Of a stretch of DNA of 62,542 nucleotides, positions 1-8,290 are shown piece by piece; the first letter of the stretch is position 1, and each line of letters starts with the position of its first letter. A program made the translations under genes and the position numbers. Location of the stretch: NCBI GenBank assembly GCA_005789565.1, contig SXXL01000086.1, positions 1-62,542 of the forward strand, written 5' to 3'. Source of the stretch: Bacteroidota bacterium (lineage in GTDB: Bacteria; Bacteroidota; Bacteroidia; Chitinophagales; Chitinophagaceae). The notes under the pieces are model-generated. The model had not been told where the DNA came from. It saw only the letters and a list, made by a program, of their open reading frames with translations, and ran no database searches.

Positions 1-913
1 CATCGACGAACAGCATCGTTTTGGCGTGGCCCAGCGGGCGCAGTTACAAAAGAAAGGAGCGATACCGCCGCATGTGCTGGTGATGACCGCCACGCCCATT
101 CCTCGAACGCTGGCCCTGACAGCTTACGGCGATCTCGACTATTCGGTGATCGATGAATTGCCTCCGGGCCGTAAACCGATCAAGACCGTCCATCGCTACG
201 AGAACCGACGGATCCAAGTGATGGCGTTTGTGCGCAGCGAGATCGATCAAGGCCGGCAGGTGTACATCATCTTTCCGCTGATCGAGGAAAGTGCCAAGTT
301 GGATTATGAGAACCTGATGAAGGGGTACGAACAGGTAAAATCGTGGTTGCCGGAGCAGCAGTATTGGATCAGTATGGTGCATGGGAAACAGCCCGCCGAG
401 GTGAAGGAGACCAACATGCGACGATTTGTAGAGGGCGACACGCAGATCATGGTGTCCACGACGGTGATCGAGGTTGGCGTAAATGTGCCCAATGCCACGG
501 TGATGGTGATCGAAAGTTCGGAGAAATTCGGGCTCTCGCAATTGCATCAGTTACGCGGTCGGGTCGGCCGCGGCGGGGAGCAGAGTTATTGTATTTTGAT
601 GACGGGCTCGGCCCTGGGAGCGGATGCCCGTGAACGGTTATCGATCATGACCGCCACCAACAATGGTTTTGAGATCGCGGAAAAAGATCTGGCTCTTCGT
701 GGTCCGGGTGATATCGAGGGAACCCGTCAGAGCGGGGCCCTGAACCTGAAGCTGGCCAGCCTGATACAGGACAGAGAGCTGCTGCTGCAAGCGCAAACAC
801 TCGCCGAACAGCTGGCTGAACAGGATCCGGACCTGAAGGCCCCGGAAAACCAGGCCCTTCGGCTGTTTCTCCAACAACGGGTGGGGCCGGTGCGCTGGAG
901 CCGCATCGCCTAG
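1..913 (+). CDS. recG: ATP-dependent DNA helicase RecG, C-terminal part
   Basis: Partial gene: the reading frame is open from the window edge (codons in phase with base 2) and the start lies outside. RecG is a branch-migrating helicase that remodels stalled forks and Holliday junctions. The fragment of about 303 residues opens at the DEQHRFGV motif, followed by TATPIPRT (helicase motif III region), the RecG-typical 'ELPPGR' segment, the STTVIEVGV motif and QLRGRVGRG (motif VI). The end of the protein is a normal RecG C-terminus (ALRGPGDIEGTRQSG), so it is cut only by the window border. It reads towards the PKD-repeat gene 74 bp downstream, which has its own promoter-like box. Confidence 0.96.
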   Translation, partial: IDEQHRFGVAQRAQLQKKGAIPPHVLVMTATPIPRTLALTAYGDLDYSVIDELPPGRKPIKTVHRYENRRIQVMAFVRSEIDQGRQVYIIFPLIEESAKLDYENLMKGYEQVKSWLPEQQYWISMVHGKQPAEVKETNMRRFVEGDTQIMVSTTVIEVGVNVPNATVMVIESSEKFGLSQLHQLRGRVGRGGEQSYCILMTGSALGADARERLSIMTATNNGFEIAEKDLALRGPGDIEGTRQSGALNLKLASLIQDRELLLQAQTLAEQLAEQDPDLKAPENQALRLFLQQRVGPVRWSRIA

Positions 914-974
914 CCTGATGTCCGTCAAGCCTGACTTAACAGATTCTTACCAACTTTATCCGGCATTTTTCGTT

Positions 975-982
975 TAATTTAT
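975..982 (+). promoter_or_regulatory. -7-like box of the PKD/T9SS cargo gene
   Basis: TAATTTAT matches 6 of 8 bases of the Bacteroidota -7 consensus TAnnTTTG and begins 13 bases before the ATG at 988. If used, the transcript would have almost no 5' leader. No clear -33 TTTG is visible. Confidence 0.4.
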
Positions 983-987
983 ACCGG

Positions 988-3900
988 ATGCGACTCCTTT
1001 CTAACTTGATCGGCCTGCTGCTGCTCCTTCCTTTCATCGGACAGGCACAACCGGCTATTCCCTTTATTGAGAACAAGGGGCAATGGCACGATCAGGTCCT
1101 TTATCGGGGAGAGGTCAGCAACGGTTATGTTTACTTGCGCCAGGGGGGTCTTACCATGCTGCAGCACGATCCCCACGACTTGAATAAGCTGGCCGAGCGC
1201 AAACACGGCATCGATGCAGAAGGCCGCTCCCTCGCACCCAATACGCCCTTGACGATCCGCTCACATGCCTGGCACGTGAATTTTGTGGGGGCTAATGAAA
1301 AAACTTTTGTACAGGCCGAAAAAACCTTGGCAGGACTTTCCAATTATTTTATTGGCAACGATGCTTCCAAGTGGGCCGGTGGTTGCCGCAGCTTTCAGTC
1401 CATCGTCGTCACCAACCTCTATCCCAACATCGACCTGCGGTATTACACCGATCGCGGGGTCTTGAAATATGATCTGGTGGTGCATCCGGGTGGTGATCCG
1501 GAACAGATCGAATTAGAATATGATGGGGTGGATGGACTCTCGTTAAAAGACCGTGCGTTGATCATACAGACCTCCTTGGGAGAGCGCCGCGAGGGGGCAC
1601 CTTACACGTATCAGGCCGGGGAGGCGGGACGACAGCTCATCCGCTCCGCGTATCAAGTGAAAGGGAACCGGGTGCGTTTCCAAATCAAATCCTTCGACCG
1701 TACCAAACCGCTGGTCATCGATCCGTCGATCGTGTTCTGTTCCTTCACCGGCAGCTCGAACGACAATTGGGGATTTACGGCAACGTATGGTCCCGATGGC
1801 AGTTTCTTCGGTGGCGGGGTGGTGTTCGAAACCGGTGGGAGTTTTCCGACTTCCCCCGGAGCTTTTCAGACCACCTATGTCAGTAGTCCCTTCGAGATGT
1901 GCATTATGAAGCTGACGCCGAACGGGTCGAATCGGGTCTATGCCACCTATATTGGCGGAAGCGGCGAAGATCAGCCACATAGTCTTGTCGTCGATCCGCA
2001 AGGAAATTTATTCCTGGCCGGCCGAACTAATTCAGGTAACTACCCCGTGGTCAACAACGGTGCCCTGGCCGGCAGTGGATTTGACATCGTCGTCACCAAA
2101 CTCAATGCAGCCGGATCCGCTTTGCTGGGCTCCCGACGCATCGGTGGTTCGGGCGATGATGGTGTTAACATCAGTACCGTTCGGGGTAGCAGCACCTCTT
2201 TGCAACGTAATTACGGAGATGACGGACGCAGTGAGATCATTTTGGATGGCGGAGGCAATGCCTACGTAGCCTCTTGCACGCAGTCCAATAATTTTCCGGT
2301 AACCGCCGGTTGTTTTCAAAGCAGTTTTGGAGGCAATACCCAAGACGGTGTGGTGATGAAATGGTCGTCCGATCTCTCTACCCTCCAATTTGCCAGTTAC
2401 CTCGGGGGCAACGGAAACGATGCGGCCTATGTGCTTTCGCTCAATCCGTTGAACAATAATATTTATGTGGCAGGGGGCACGGAAAGTAACAACCTGTTGC
2501 CGGGTACGCAGTCGGGTACGGTGGGACCTGCCCTCAGTGGCACCATCGACGGATTTGTGGCCATTCTCAACAACGCCGGCAGCGCGGTGATCAAAAGTGC
2601 CTACATCGGAACTGCAGGTGTCGATCAGGTGTTCGGGGTACAGTTCGATACTCGGGGCTTTCCGTACCTAATGGGACAAACCACCGGCAGCTGGCCCATA
2701 CAAAACGCGCTGTTCAACAATCCGACCGGAAAGCAATTCATCGTGAAGTTGCAGCCCGACCTCTCGGCCTATGTGTATTCCACCGCTTTTGGTTCGGGTG
2801 CCGCCACGCCGAATATTTCTCCGACCGCTTTTCTGGTGGACCGTTGTGAGAATGTTTACATCTCAGGTTGGGGCGGCTTTTTCGTGAACACGAATGGTTA
2901 CAACAGTGCCGGCACCAACGGTTTGCCCGTCACCGCTAATGCGTTCAAGACGACCACCGATGGACGAGATCTTTATTTCATCGTCATCAAGCGCAACGCA
3001 GAGGCCTTGTTGTTTGCCAGTTTCTTCGGAGAGAACAACCGGGCCAGCGAAGGATGTGATCACGTGGATGGTGGAACCAGTCGCTTCGACAAAGAAGGGG
3101 TCATCTATCAGGCTATCTGTGGAAACTGCAAAGCGTTAAGTACTCCGCCCTTACCTACCTATCCCACCACCATCGGTGCTTGGTCTACCACCAACAACGC
3201 TACCGGCGGCGGACAATGTAACCTTACCATGCTCAAGATCGATATGGATCTGGCCGGTATTCGTGCTTCCGTTCAGTCGAGCATCAATGGCGTGCCCCGC
3301 GATACCGCCGGATGTGTGCCCCTGACGGTCGACTTCCGCGATACCATAGCCAATGGCGTTTTCTACGAGTGGAATTTCGGCGATGGCTCGGCACAAGTGG
3401 TGACCAACACGCCCACGGCCTCGCACCAATACCAGGCGGCCGGACTCTATAATGTTATGCTCGTGGCCGTAGATTCATCCAGCTGTAATATCCGCGATAC
3501 TGCACGCATGCAGATCCGGGTCAGCGATCTCAAGGCCACCGTAGGATTCCTGCCAAATAAATTGCCACCTTGCGGACAGTTCAATTATCGATTTGATAAT
3601 ACGTCGATCCCGCCTGCCCCACGGCCTTTTTCAGGACAATCCTTTATCTGGGATTTTGGGGATGGCTCGCCGCGCGTGCGTGTAGGTCCAGCACCGGTCA
3701 CCCATACGTTTCCGGCCCCCGGAACCTACAACGTCAAATTGATCTTGGTCGACACCGTGTATTGTAATGCGCCCGACTCGATCACCATACCCGTCAGCGT
3801 GGCCGCCAATGTACGAGCGGCCTTCACAACGCCGTTGGAGGGATGTCGTCCCTACCAAGCTGCGTTTACGGATAATTCAGTATCCGGTCAGTCCTATCAA

Positions 3901-4572
3901 TGGAGTTTCGGCGATGGCGGTACGTCCACGCTGCCAAGTCCCACACATCTGTATAACAACCCGGGCATCTATAATGTGGTCTTGGTGGTCACCAATCCCA
4001 ATACTTGTAACATAACCGATACGGCTCGCTTCACCATTCGCGTACTGGATGCCCCCACGTCGGCATTTGCGTTTAGTCCCGTTCAATCCAACACGCCCAC
4101 CACCTTTACCAATAATTCCAGCGCCGATGCCGTGCGTTTCCGATGGGATTTTGGAGACGGCGACTCTTTGCTGACGACCTCCCGTGCACCGGTTTCCCAT
4201 CAATACCGGGCCACGGGTCAGTTCCGAGCCTGTTTGACGGCATTCAATTCGCTGGGATGTCCGCGCCAAGTTTGTCAGACCGTGGAAGCTCGGGTGGTGC
4301 CAGCCCTCGACGTCCCCAACGCGTTTACGCCTACGAAAGGAGATGCGAACAGCGTACTGTATGTGCGGGGTTATGGCATTGCACAACTCAAGTTCACGAT
4401 CTGGAACCGCTGGGGGCAGATCGTATTCGAGACCAACGACCAAAATAAAGGTTGGGATGGTACGTTCAAAGGAGTGGTGCAACCGATGGATGTATATGTG
4501 TATACGTTGAGCGCCACTTTCTTCGATGGGGTGGAGGTAAATAAAAAAGGAGACATTACGTTGATCCGATGA
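988..4572 (+). CDS. PKD-domain T9SS cargo protein with gliding-type (type B) C-terminal domain
   Basis: A secreted protein of 1194 residues. Residues 1-20 are a signal peptide ending in GQAQP. The next 220 residues begin 'ENKGQWHDQV', typical of the N-terminal domain found on SBBP/PKD surface proteins (DUF7948-like, from memory). Residues of about 245-760 are rich in SBBP-like beta-propeller strands ('YATYIGGSGEDQ', 'FASYLGGNGND'). Four PKD domains follow between about 770 and 1090, each with a W-x-FGDG motif (residues near 795, 890, 970, 1053). From about 1108 a CTD with 'DVPNAFTPTKGD', 'WNRWGQIVF' and the final 'GDITLIR' marks export by the type IX system as a type B cargo. The stop overlaps the start of the PorP/SprF gene by 4 bases, so the two are translationally coupled. 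Ligand unknown. Confidence 0.93.
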   Translation: MRLLSNLIGLLLLLPFIGQAQPAIPFIENKGQWHDQVLYRGEVSNGYVYLRQGGLTMLQHDPHDLNKLAERKHGIDAEGRSLAPNTPLTIRSHAWHVNFVGANEKTFVQAEKTLAGLSNYFIGNDASKWAGGCRSFQSIVVTNLYPNIDLRYYTDRGVLKYDLVVHPGGDPEQIELEYDGVDGLSLKDRALIIQTSLGERREGAPYTYQAGEAGRQLIRSAYQVKGNRVRFQIKSFDRTKPLVIDPSIVFCSFTGSSNDNWGFTATYGPDGSFFGGGVVFETGGSFPTSPGAFQTTYVSSPFEMCIMKLTPNGSNRVYATYIGGSGEDQPHSLVVDPQGNLFLAGRTNSGNYPVVNNGALAGSGFDIVVTKLNAAGSALLGSRRIGGSGDDGVNISTVRGSSTSLQRNYGDDGRSEIILDGGGNAYVASCTQSNNFPVTAGCFQSSFGGNTQDGVVMKWSSDLSTLQFASYLGGNGNDAAYVLSLNPLNNNIYVAGGTESNNLLPGTQSGTVGPALSGTIDGFVAILNNAGSAVIKSAYIGTAGVDQVFGVQFDTRGFPYLMGQTTGSWPIQNALFNNPTGKQFIVKLQPDLSAYVYSTAFGSGAATPNISPTAFLVDRCENVYISGWGGFFVNTNGYNSAGTNGLPVTANAFKTTTDGRDLYFIVIKRNAEALLFASFFGENNRASEGCDHVDGGTSRFDKEGVIYQAICGNCKALSTPPLPTYPTTIGAWSTTNNATGGGQCNLTMLKIDMDLAGIRASVQSSINGVPRDTAGCVPLTVDFRDTIANGVFYEWNFGDGSAQVVTNTPTASHQYQAAGLYNVMLVAVDSSSCNIRDTARMQIRVSDLKATVGFLPNKLPPCGQFNYRFDNTSIPPAPRPFSGQSFIWDFGDGSPRVRVGPAPVTHTFPAPGTYNVKLILVDTVYCNAPDSITIPVSVAANVRAAFTTPLEGCRPYQAAFTDNSVSGQSYQWSFGDGGTSTLPSPTHLYNNPGIYNVVLVVTNPNTCNITDTARFTIRVLDAPTSAFAFSPVQSNTPTTFTNNSSADAVRFRWDFGDGDSLLTTSRAPVSHQYRATGQFRACLTAFNSLGCPRQVCQTVEARVVPALDVPNAFTPTKGDANSVLYVRGYGIAQLKFTIWNRWGQIVFETNDQNKGWDGTFKGVVQPMDVYVYTLSATFFDGVEVNKKGDITLIR

Positions 4573-5606
4573 GGCGATTCGTACGATATGGCTGGATGGT
4601 CTGGTTGTGGCTGCTGGTTGGGTTCACCCCTTCGGCACAAGACCTGCATTTCTCGCAGTTCATGAATAGTCCGTTGCTCACCAATCCCGCCAACGCTGGA
4701 TTCATACCCGACGGAGACTATCGGATGGGTGCCCAATACCGGAATCAATGGGCTTCGGTGACGGCTTTTCCCTACAAGACCATGAGTATTTTTGGAGATA
4801 TGCAATGGATGCCGAACCCCGATGCCAACGGATGGGTCGGGTTGGGTGGTTTGTTGCTTCGGGATGTGGCCGGAGCCAGCGTACTCACTTCCACCAAGGC
4901 TTATGGGGCGATCGCCTACCACCAAATGCTGGGCGTAGGTAGCTTGTTGAGTGTCGGATTCAATGTGGGTTGGTCGAACAAACAGATCAATACGCAAGGG
5001 CTGACCTTTCCCAGCCAGTGGAACGGACAATTTTTTGATGTGCATCAGACGGGGGCACCGGTGTTGATGACCAATCAATCCAACTACCTCGACCTGCAAA
5101 CTGGCCTGAACTATGCATATTTCCCCAACGATCGGGTTTGGTTGAATGGCGGCATGTCGGTGATGCATGTCAATAGACCGCGCGAGAGTTTCTTTGCCGC
5201 TACTGATACGGCCGACAACCGCTTGAGCATGCGGTACAACGGATTTTTCAACAGCAGCTTCAAGTTGAACGACCGGGTGATCCTCAGTCCGGCTGCTTAT
5301 TACACCCTGCAGGCAAGGTCATCCCAAGTCATGGGCAGTTTGATCGCCCGGTATAATGCCAGTGGTGACGGGACGACGGAAATTCTCGCCGGCTTGGCCT
5401 ACCGGCACCGCGAATCGTTGATCCCGCTGGTAGGAATCGGACTCAATGAGCTGGTCTTTACTTTTTCGTACGATGCTACGATTTCCCAATTGAATGCCTT
5501 CAATGGTGCTCGTGGGGCCTTTGAGTTGTCTCTGGTCAAACAAGGCCGCCGCGACCGGTATCGGGGCAATGGACGGGAATCGATGTGCCCCTCTTTCCGG
5601 TATTGA
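4569..5606 (+). CDS. PorP/SprF-family T9SS outer-membrane protein
   Basis: 345 residues: signal peptide, then the family hallmark 'QDLHFSQFMNSPLLTNPANAGF' region followed by 'YRMGAQYRNQW', and alternating beta-strands of an outer-membrane barrel to the end. PorP/SprF-like proteins help T9SS export or anchor partner proteins carrying type B C-terminal domains. Here the partner is clear: the ATG lies inside the stop of the PKD gene (ATGA overlap), so the pair should be made together. Start chosen because of this overlap and the signal peptide that follows directly. A second pair of the same kind, on the other strand, lies at 17341-22757. Confidence 0.93.
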   Translation: MRRFVRYGWMVWLWLLVGFTPSAQDLHFSQFMNSPLLTNPANAGFIPDGDYRMGAQYRNQWASVTAFPYKTMSIFGDMQWMPNPDANGWVGLGGLLLRDVAGASVLTSTKAYGAIAYHQMLGVGSLLSVGFNVGWSNKQINTQGLTFPSQWNGQFFDVHQTGAPVLMTNQSNYLDLQTGLNYAYFPNDRVWLNGGMSVMHVNRPRESFFAATDTADNRLSMRYNGFFNSSFKLNDRVILSPAAYYTLQARSSQVMGSLIARYNASGDGTTEILAGLAYRHRESLIPLVGIGLNELVFTFSYDATISQLNAFNGARGAFELSLVKQGRRDRYRGNGRESMCPSFRY

Positions 5607-5616
5607 TCTCTTTGGG

Positions 5617-5640
5617 GTATTTCAACGGAATACCGACTTT
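5617..5640 (+). terminator. weak hairpin after porP/sprF-like gene
   Basis: GGTATT and AATACC form a 6-bp stem around a short loop, followed by GACTTTTG. The T-run is short, so this is a weak candidate for an intrinsic terminator; the same bases may belong to the promoter of the FAD oxidase downstream (GACTTTTG resembles a -7 box). Confidence 0.3.
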
Positions 5641-5666
5641 TGTGCGGCCCACCGGCCAACCTTCTT

Positions 5667-7079
5667 ATGACCTATAACCCCGTCTCAGAAAAGGACCTTG
5701 ATTTTTTTCGATCCACGCTCGGATCCGATTTTGTTTTGGTGGATGAAGAGTCCCGTCAACGGTATGGCCGCGACGAGACCGAGAACTTATTGTTTCCGCC
5801 GGAGGTCGTTCTCAAGCCCGCTACTACGGCCGAGGTGCAATCCATCCTGAAACATTGCCAGGCGCAACACATACCGGTTACGCCCCGCGGAGCGGGAACC
5901 GGACTCAGTGGCGGTGCGCTGCCACACCGGGGAGGCGTCTCTTTGTCGCTGGAGCGTTTCAATAAGATCCTGGACATCGACGAGCGAAATTTACAGGTCA
6001 CCGTAGAGCCCGGTGTGATCACCGAGGTGTTGCAAAATGCCGTGAAAGAGAAAGGACTTTTTTATCCGCCCGATCCCAGCAGTCGTGGTTCTTGCTTCAT
6101 TGGCGGAAACATTGCTGAGAATAGTGGCGGCCCCAAAGCCGTGAAATACGGGGTGGTCAAGGATTATGTATTGAACCTCGAAGTCGTGTTGGCCAGCGGG
6201 GAATTGATGTGGACCGGGTCCAACGTCCTGAAAAATTCAACCGGTTACAACCTGACCCAATTGATGGTAGGCAGTGAAGGAACGCTGGGCATTGTTACCA
6301 AGATCGTTTTAAAACTCATTCCTTTTCCCCGATACGACCTGTTGATGCTCGTGCCTTTCCGAAACCTCGAGCAGGCCGGGGAGGCCGTGAGCGCCATCTT
6401 CCGGGCGGGCTTTGTGCCCAGTGCCCTGGAGCTCATGGAGATCAATGCCCTGCGGATCGTGAGTGAATTGGTGCCCGATGCGATCGTTCCACTGACCGAG
6501 GATACCGCCGCACACCTGATCATTGAGGTGGATGGAAATAACCTGGATGTGCTGATGCAGGAGATGGAGTCGATCGGAACGCTGCTTACCCAATACGACA
6601 TTGGTGAGATCTATTTTGCGGACGATGCCCAGCAAAAGGCGGCCCTCTGGAAGTTACGGCGACGCGTGGCCGAAGCCGTCAAATTGGTCGGCTATACTAT
6701 TGAAGAGGACACCGTGGTGCCCCGCGCGGAGCTGCCGGCCTTGATCCGCGGGGTGAAAGCACTCGGGGTGGAGCACGGATTTGAAGTGGTTTGCTACGGC
6801 CATGCCGGCGATGGTAATTTGCATATTCGGATCCGCTATCCCGGCGTGCCGAATAGCTATGGGCACGAGGGCGTAAAGACCATCTTGCGGGAGCTGTTCC
6901 GGTTGGTGCATGTGTTGGGCGGGACGATCAGCGGTGAGCACGGCATCGGGCTCATCCAAAAGGATTTCATGGATATTGTTTTCTCTTCCGTTAATCTCGG
7001 GCTCATGCGATCGGTCAAACAAGCCTTCGATCCGCATCACATACTCAATCCCGGTAAGATCTTGCCGGGTACCGAATAA
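5667..7079 (+). CDS. FAD-binding oxidase, glycolate oxidase GlcD type
   Basis: 470 residues from ATG 5667; a TTG at 5640 in the same frame would add nine residues that do not look like family sequence. FAD-linked oxidases of this type oxidise glycolate or D-lactate-like 2-hydroxy acids. The PCMH-type FAD domain shows 'PRGAGTGLSGGALP' (about residues 75-90), 'GSCFIGGNIAENSGGPKAVKYG' region and 'GSEGTLGIVT'. The C-terminal part carries 'CYGHAGDGNLHIRI' and 'SGEHGIGL', both typical of GlcD/D-lactate dehydrogenase. No GlcE or GlcF partner is next to it, so the true substrate is open. The small beta-barrel gene follows after 14 bp and may be cotranscribed. Confidence 0.9.
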   Translation: MTYNPVSEKDLDFFRSTLGSDFVLVDEESRQRYGRDETENLLFPPEVVLKPATTAEVQSILKHCQAQHIPVTPRGAGTGLSGGALPHRGGVSLSLERFNKILDIDERNLQVTVEPGVITEVLQNAVKEKGLFYPPDPSSRGSCFIGGNIAENSGGPKAVKYGVVKDYVLNLEVVLASGELMWTGSNVLKNSTGYNLTQLMVGSEGTLGIVTKIVLKLIPFPRYDLLMLVPFRNLEQAGEAVSAIFRAGFVPSALELMEINALRIVSELVPDAIVPLTEDTAAHLIIEVDGNNLDVLMQEMESIGTLLTQYDIGEIYFADDAQQKAALWKLRRRVAEAVKLVGYTIEEDTVVPRAELPALIRGVKALGVEHGFEVVCYGHAGDGNLHIRIRYPGVPNSYGHEGVKTILRELFRLVHVLGGTISGEHGIGLIQKDFMDIVFSSVNLGLMRSVKQAFDPHHILNPGKILPGTE

Positions 7080-7093
7080 TAAATGACGTGGCG

Positions 7094-7708
7094 ATGAAAC
7101 GAAAGACAGGTCTCTGGTTGGTTGGGATACTTTTTCTGTCGGTGGTTGTGCAGGCGCAGCGCCAACCGGAAAAGGAACGAACACCTTTTCGGGAAAACCT
7201 GTTTACCGGAGGGAGCGTATCATTCTCTTTTTTTGGTAATACATTTTTGGTTGGTGGTTCGCCGGTACTGGGTTACAGCCTGACCAATTGGTTGGATCTG
7301 GGATTGGTAGCCAATTACACCTACTCCAGCTATCGCGATTACAATGGGGTGTTCAACGATAAACTCCGGCAAACCACCATAGGTGGTGGTGGCTTTGGTC
7401 GTATCTATCCCGTACGATTTCTTTTTTTACAAGCACAGTTGGAAAGCAATACGATCCGTCAGAAATACATTCCGGCAGGCGGGGGGCCTGTCGATCAGAT
7501 ATCGGTGGCTTCTTCCAGTACGCTGATCGGTGGCGGATATACGACCGGGCGCCGGGGTAAAGGGGGCACCCCGTTTTACTACTTGGCTATTCTTTGGGAT
7601 ATAGGCGGCGACTTGAATTCTCCATATACGGACGCCTATGGTCGGTCTATTCCCATCGTGCGGGGTGGCCTGCAGCTTCCGTTGTTTCAAGGGAGATCTG
7701 CTCGCTGA
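7094..7708 (+). CDS. putative outer-membrane beta-barrel protein
   Basis: 204 residues from ATG 7094 (a GTG at 7088 is possible but adds only two residues). A signal peptide ends at VQAQ; the mature part has short alternating strands rich in Gly, Tyr and Phe ('GGSVSFSFFGNTFLVGGSP', 'LGLVANYTYSSY'), as in small porin-like proteins of this phylum. Function not recognised. Its 3' end overlaps the 3' end of the convergent LOG-family gene by 22 bp. Confidence 0.75.
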   Translation: MKRKTGLWLVGILFLSVVVQAQRQPEKERTPFRENLFTGGSVSFSFFGNTFLVGGSPVLGYSLTNWLDLGLVANYTYSSYRDYNGVFNDKLRQTTIGGGGFGRIYPVRFLFLQAQLESNTIRQKYIPAGGGPVDQISVASSSTLIGGGYTTGRRGKGGTPFYYLAILWDIGGDLNSPYTDAYGRSIPIVRGGLQLPLFQGRSAR

Positions 7709-8244
7709 TCCAGCCAATCGTTGATCTCCTGCGGCGTTTTCATCACGTGTAATTTCTCATAGGCCCCTTCATAGAGGAACCCGCTTTTTTTAAGGTGTGT
7801 CAGGTGTTGCAGCAAGGAATCGTAGAAGCCGTGGGTGTTTAGGACCAGGATCTCTTTGTCGTGGATGGTGAGTTGGTTCCAGGTCAATACTTCAAACAGT
7901 TCATCCAAGGTTCCGAAACCACCCGGGAGAATGATCGCGGCCTCGCACCGACCATAGATCATTTGCTTGCGACGGTGCATATCGTCGCACACGATCAATT
8001 CGGTGAGGTTTCGGTGGGCCACTTCCCATTCCACCAATAGTTTGGGAATGATACCAATGACCTTTCCGCCTTTTTCCAGTGCGGCATCGGCTATGTTTCC
8101 CATGAGACCGGCACTGCCGCCGCCGTAAATGATGGTGAGCCTGCGTTGCGCCAGCATCGCCCCCAAGCTGGCCGCTGCCTGGGTGTATTCGGGCTGATCC
8201 CCATTTTTGGAGCCGCAGAATACGGCTACTGATTCGATTCTCAT
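7687..8244 (-). CDS. LOG-family (TIGR00730) nucleotide phosphoribohydrolase
   Basis: 185 residues. The family (plant LOG, bacterial lysine-decarboxylase-like Rossmann proteins) cleaves the N-glycosidic bond of AMP or cytokinin riboside monophosphates. The motif PGGFGTLDE is present with the expected upstream 'GRCEAAIIL', as are the N-terminal 'VFCGSKNG' strand-loop and 'YGGGSAGLMG'. ATG 8244 is chosen over TTG 8250 because a well-formed promoter box sits 12 bases upstream. It diverges from the symporter gene (46 bp between starts) and converges on the small outer-membrane protein gene with a 22-bp overlap. Confidence 0.92.
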   Translation of the reverse strand: MRIESVAVFCGSKNGDQPEYTQAAASLGAMLAQRRLTIIYGGGSAGLMGNIADAALEKGGKVIGIIPKLLVEWEVAHRNLTELIVCDDMHRRKQMIYGRCEAAIILPGGFGTLDELFEVLTWNQLTIHDKEILVLNTHGFYDSLLQHLTHLKKSGFLYEGAYEKLHVMKTPQEINDWLDQRADLP

Positions 8245-8247
8245 GGA

Positions 8248-8279
8248 CAAAAAGTAGTGGTTTTTTGGCTACCTTCAAA
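8248..8279 (-). promoter_or_regulatory. promoter of LOG-family gene (-33 TTTG, -7 TACTTTTTG)
   Basis: On the minus strand TTTG (8279-8276), 19 bases, then TACTTTTTG (8256-8248), then 3 bases and ATG at 8244. The TA begins 12 bases before the start codon, which implies a leaderless or nearly leaderless mRNA. The -33 element overlaps a plus-strand -7-like box for the symporter (TACCTTCA, 8270-8277), so the two divergent promoters share bases. Confidence 0.65.
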
Positions 8280-8290
8280 CTTTCAGTATT

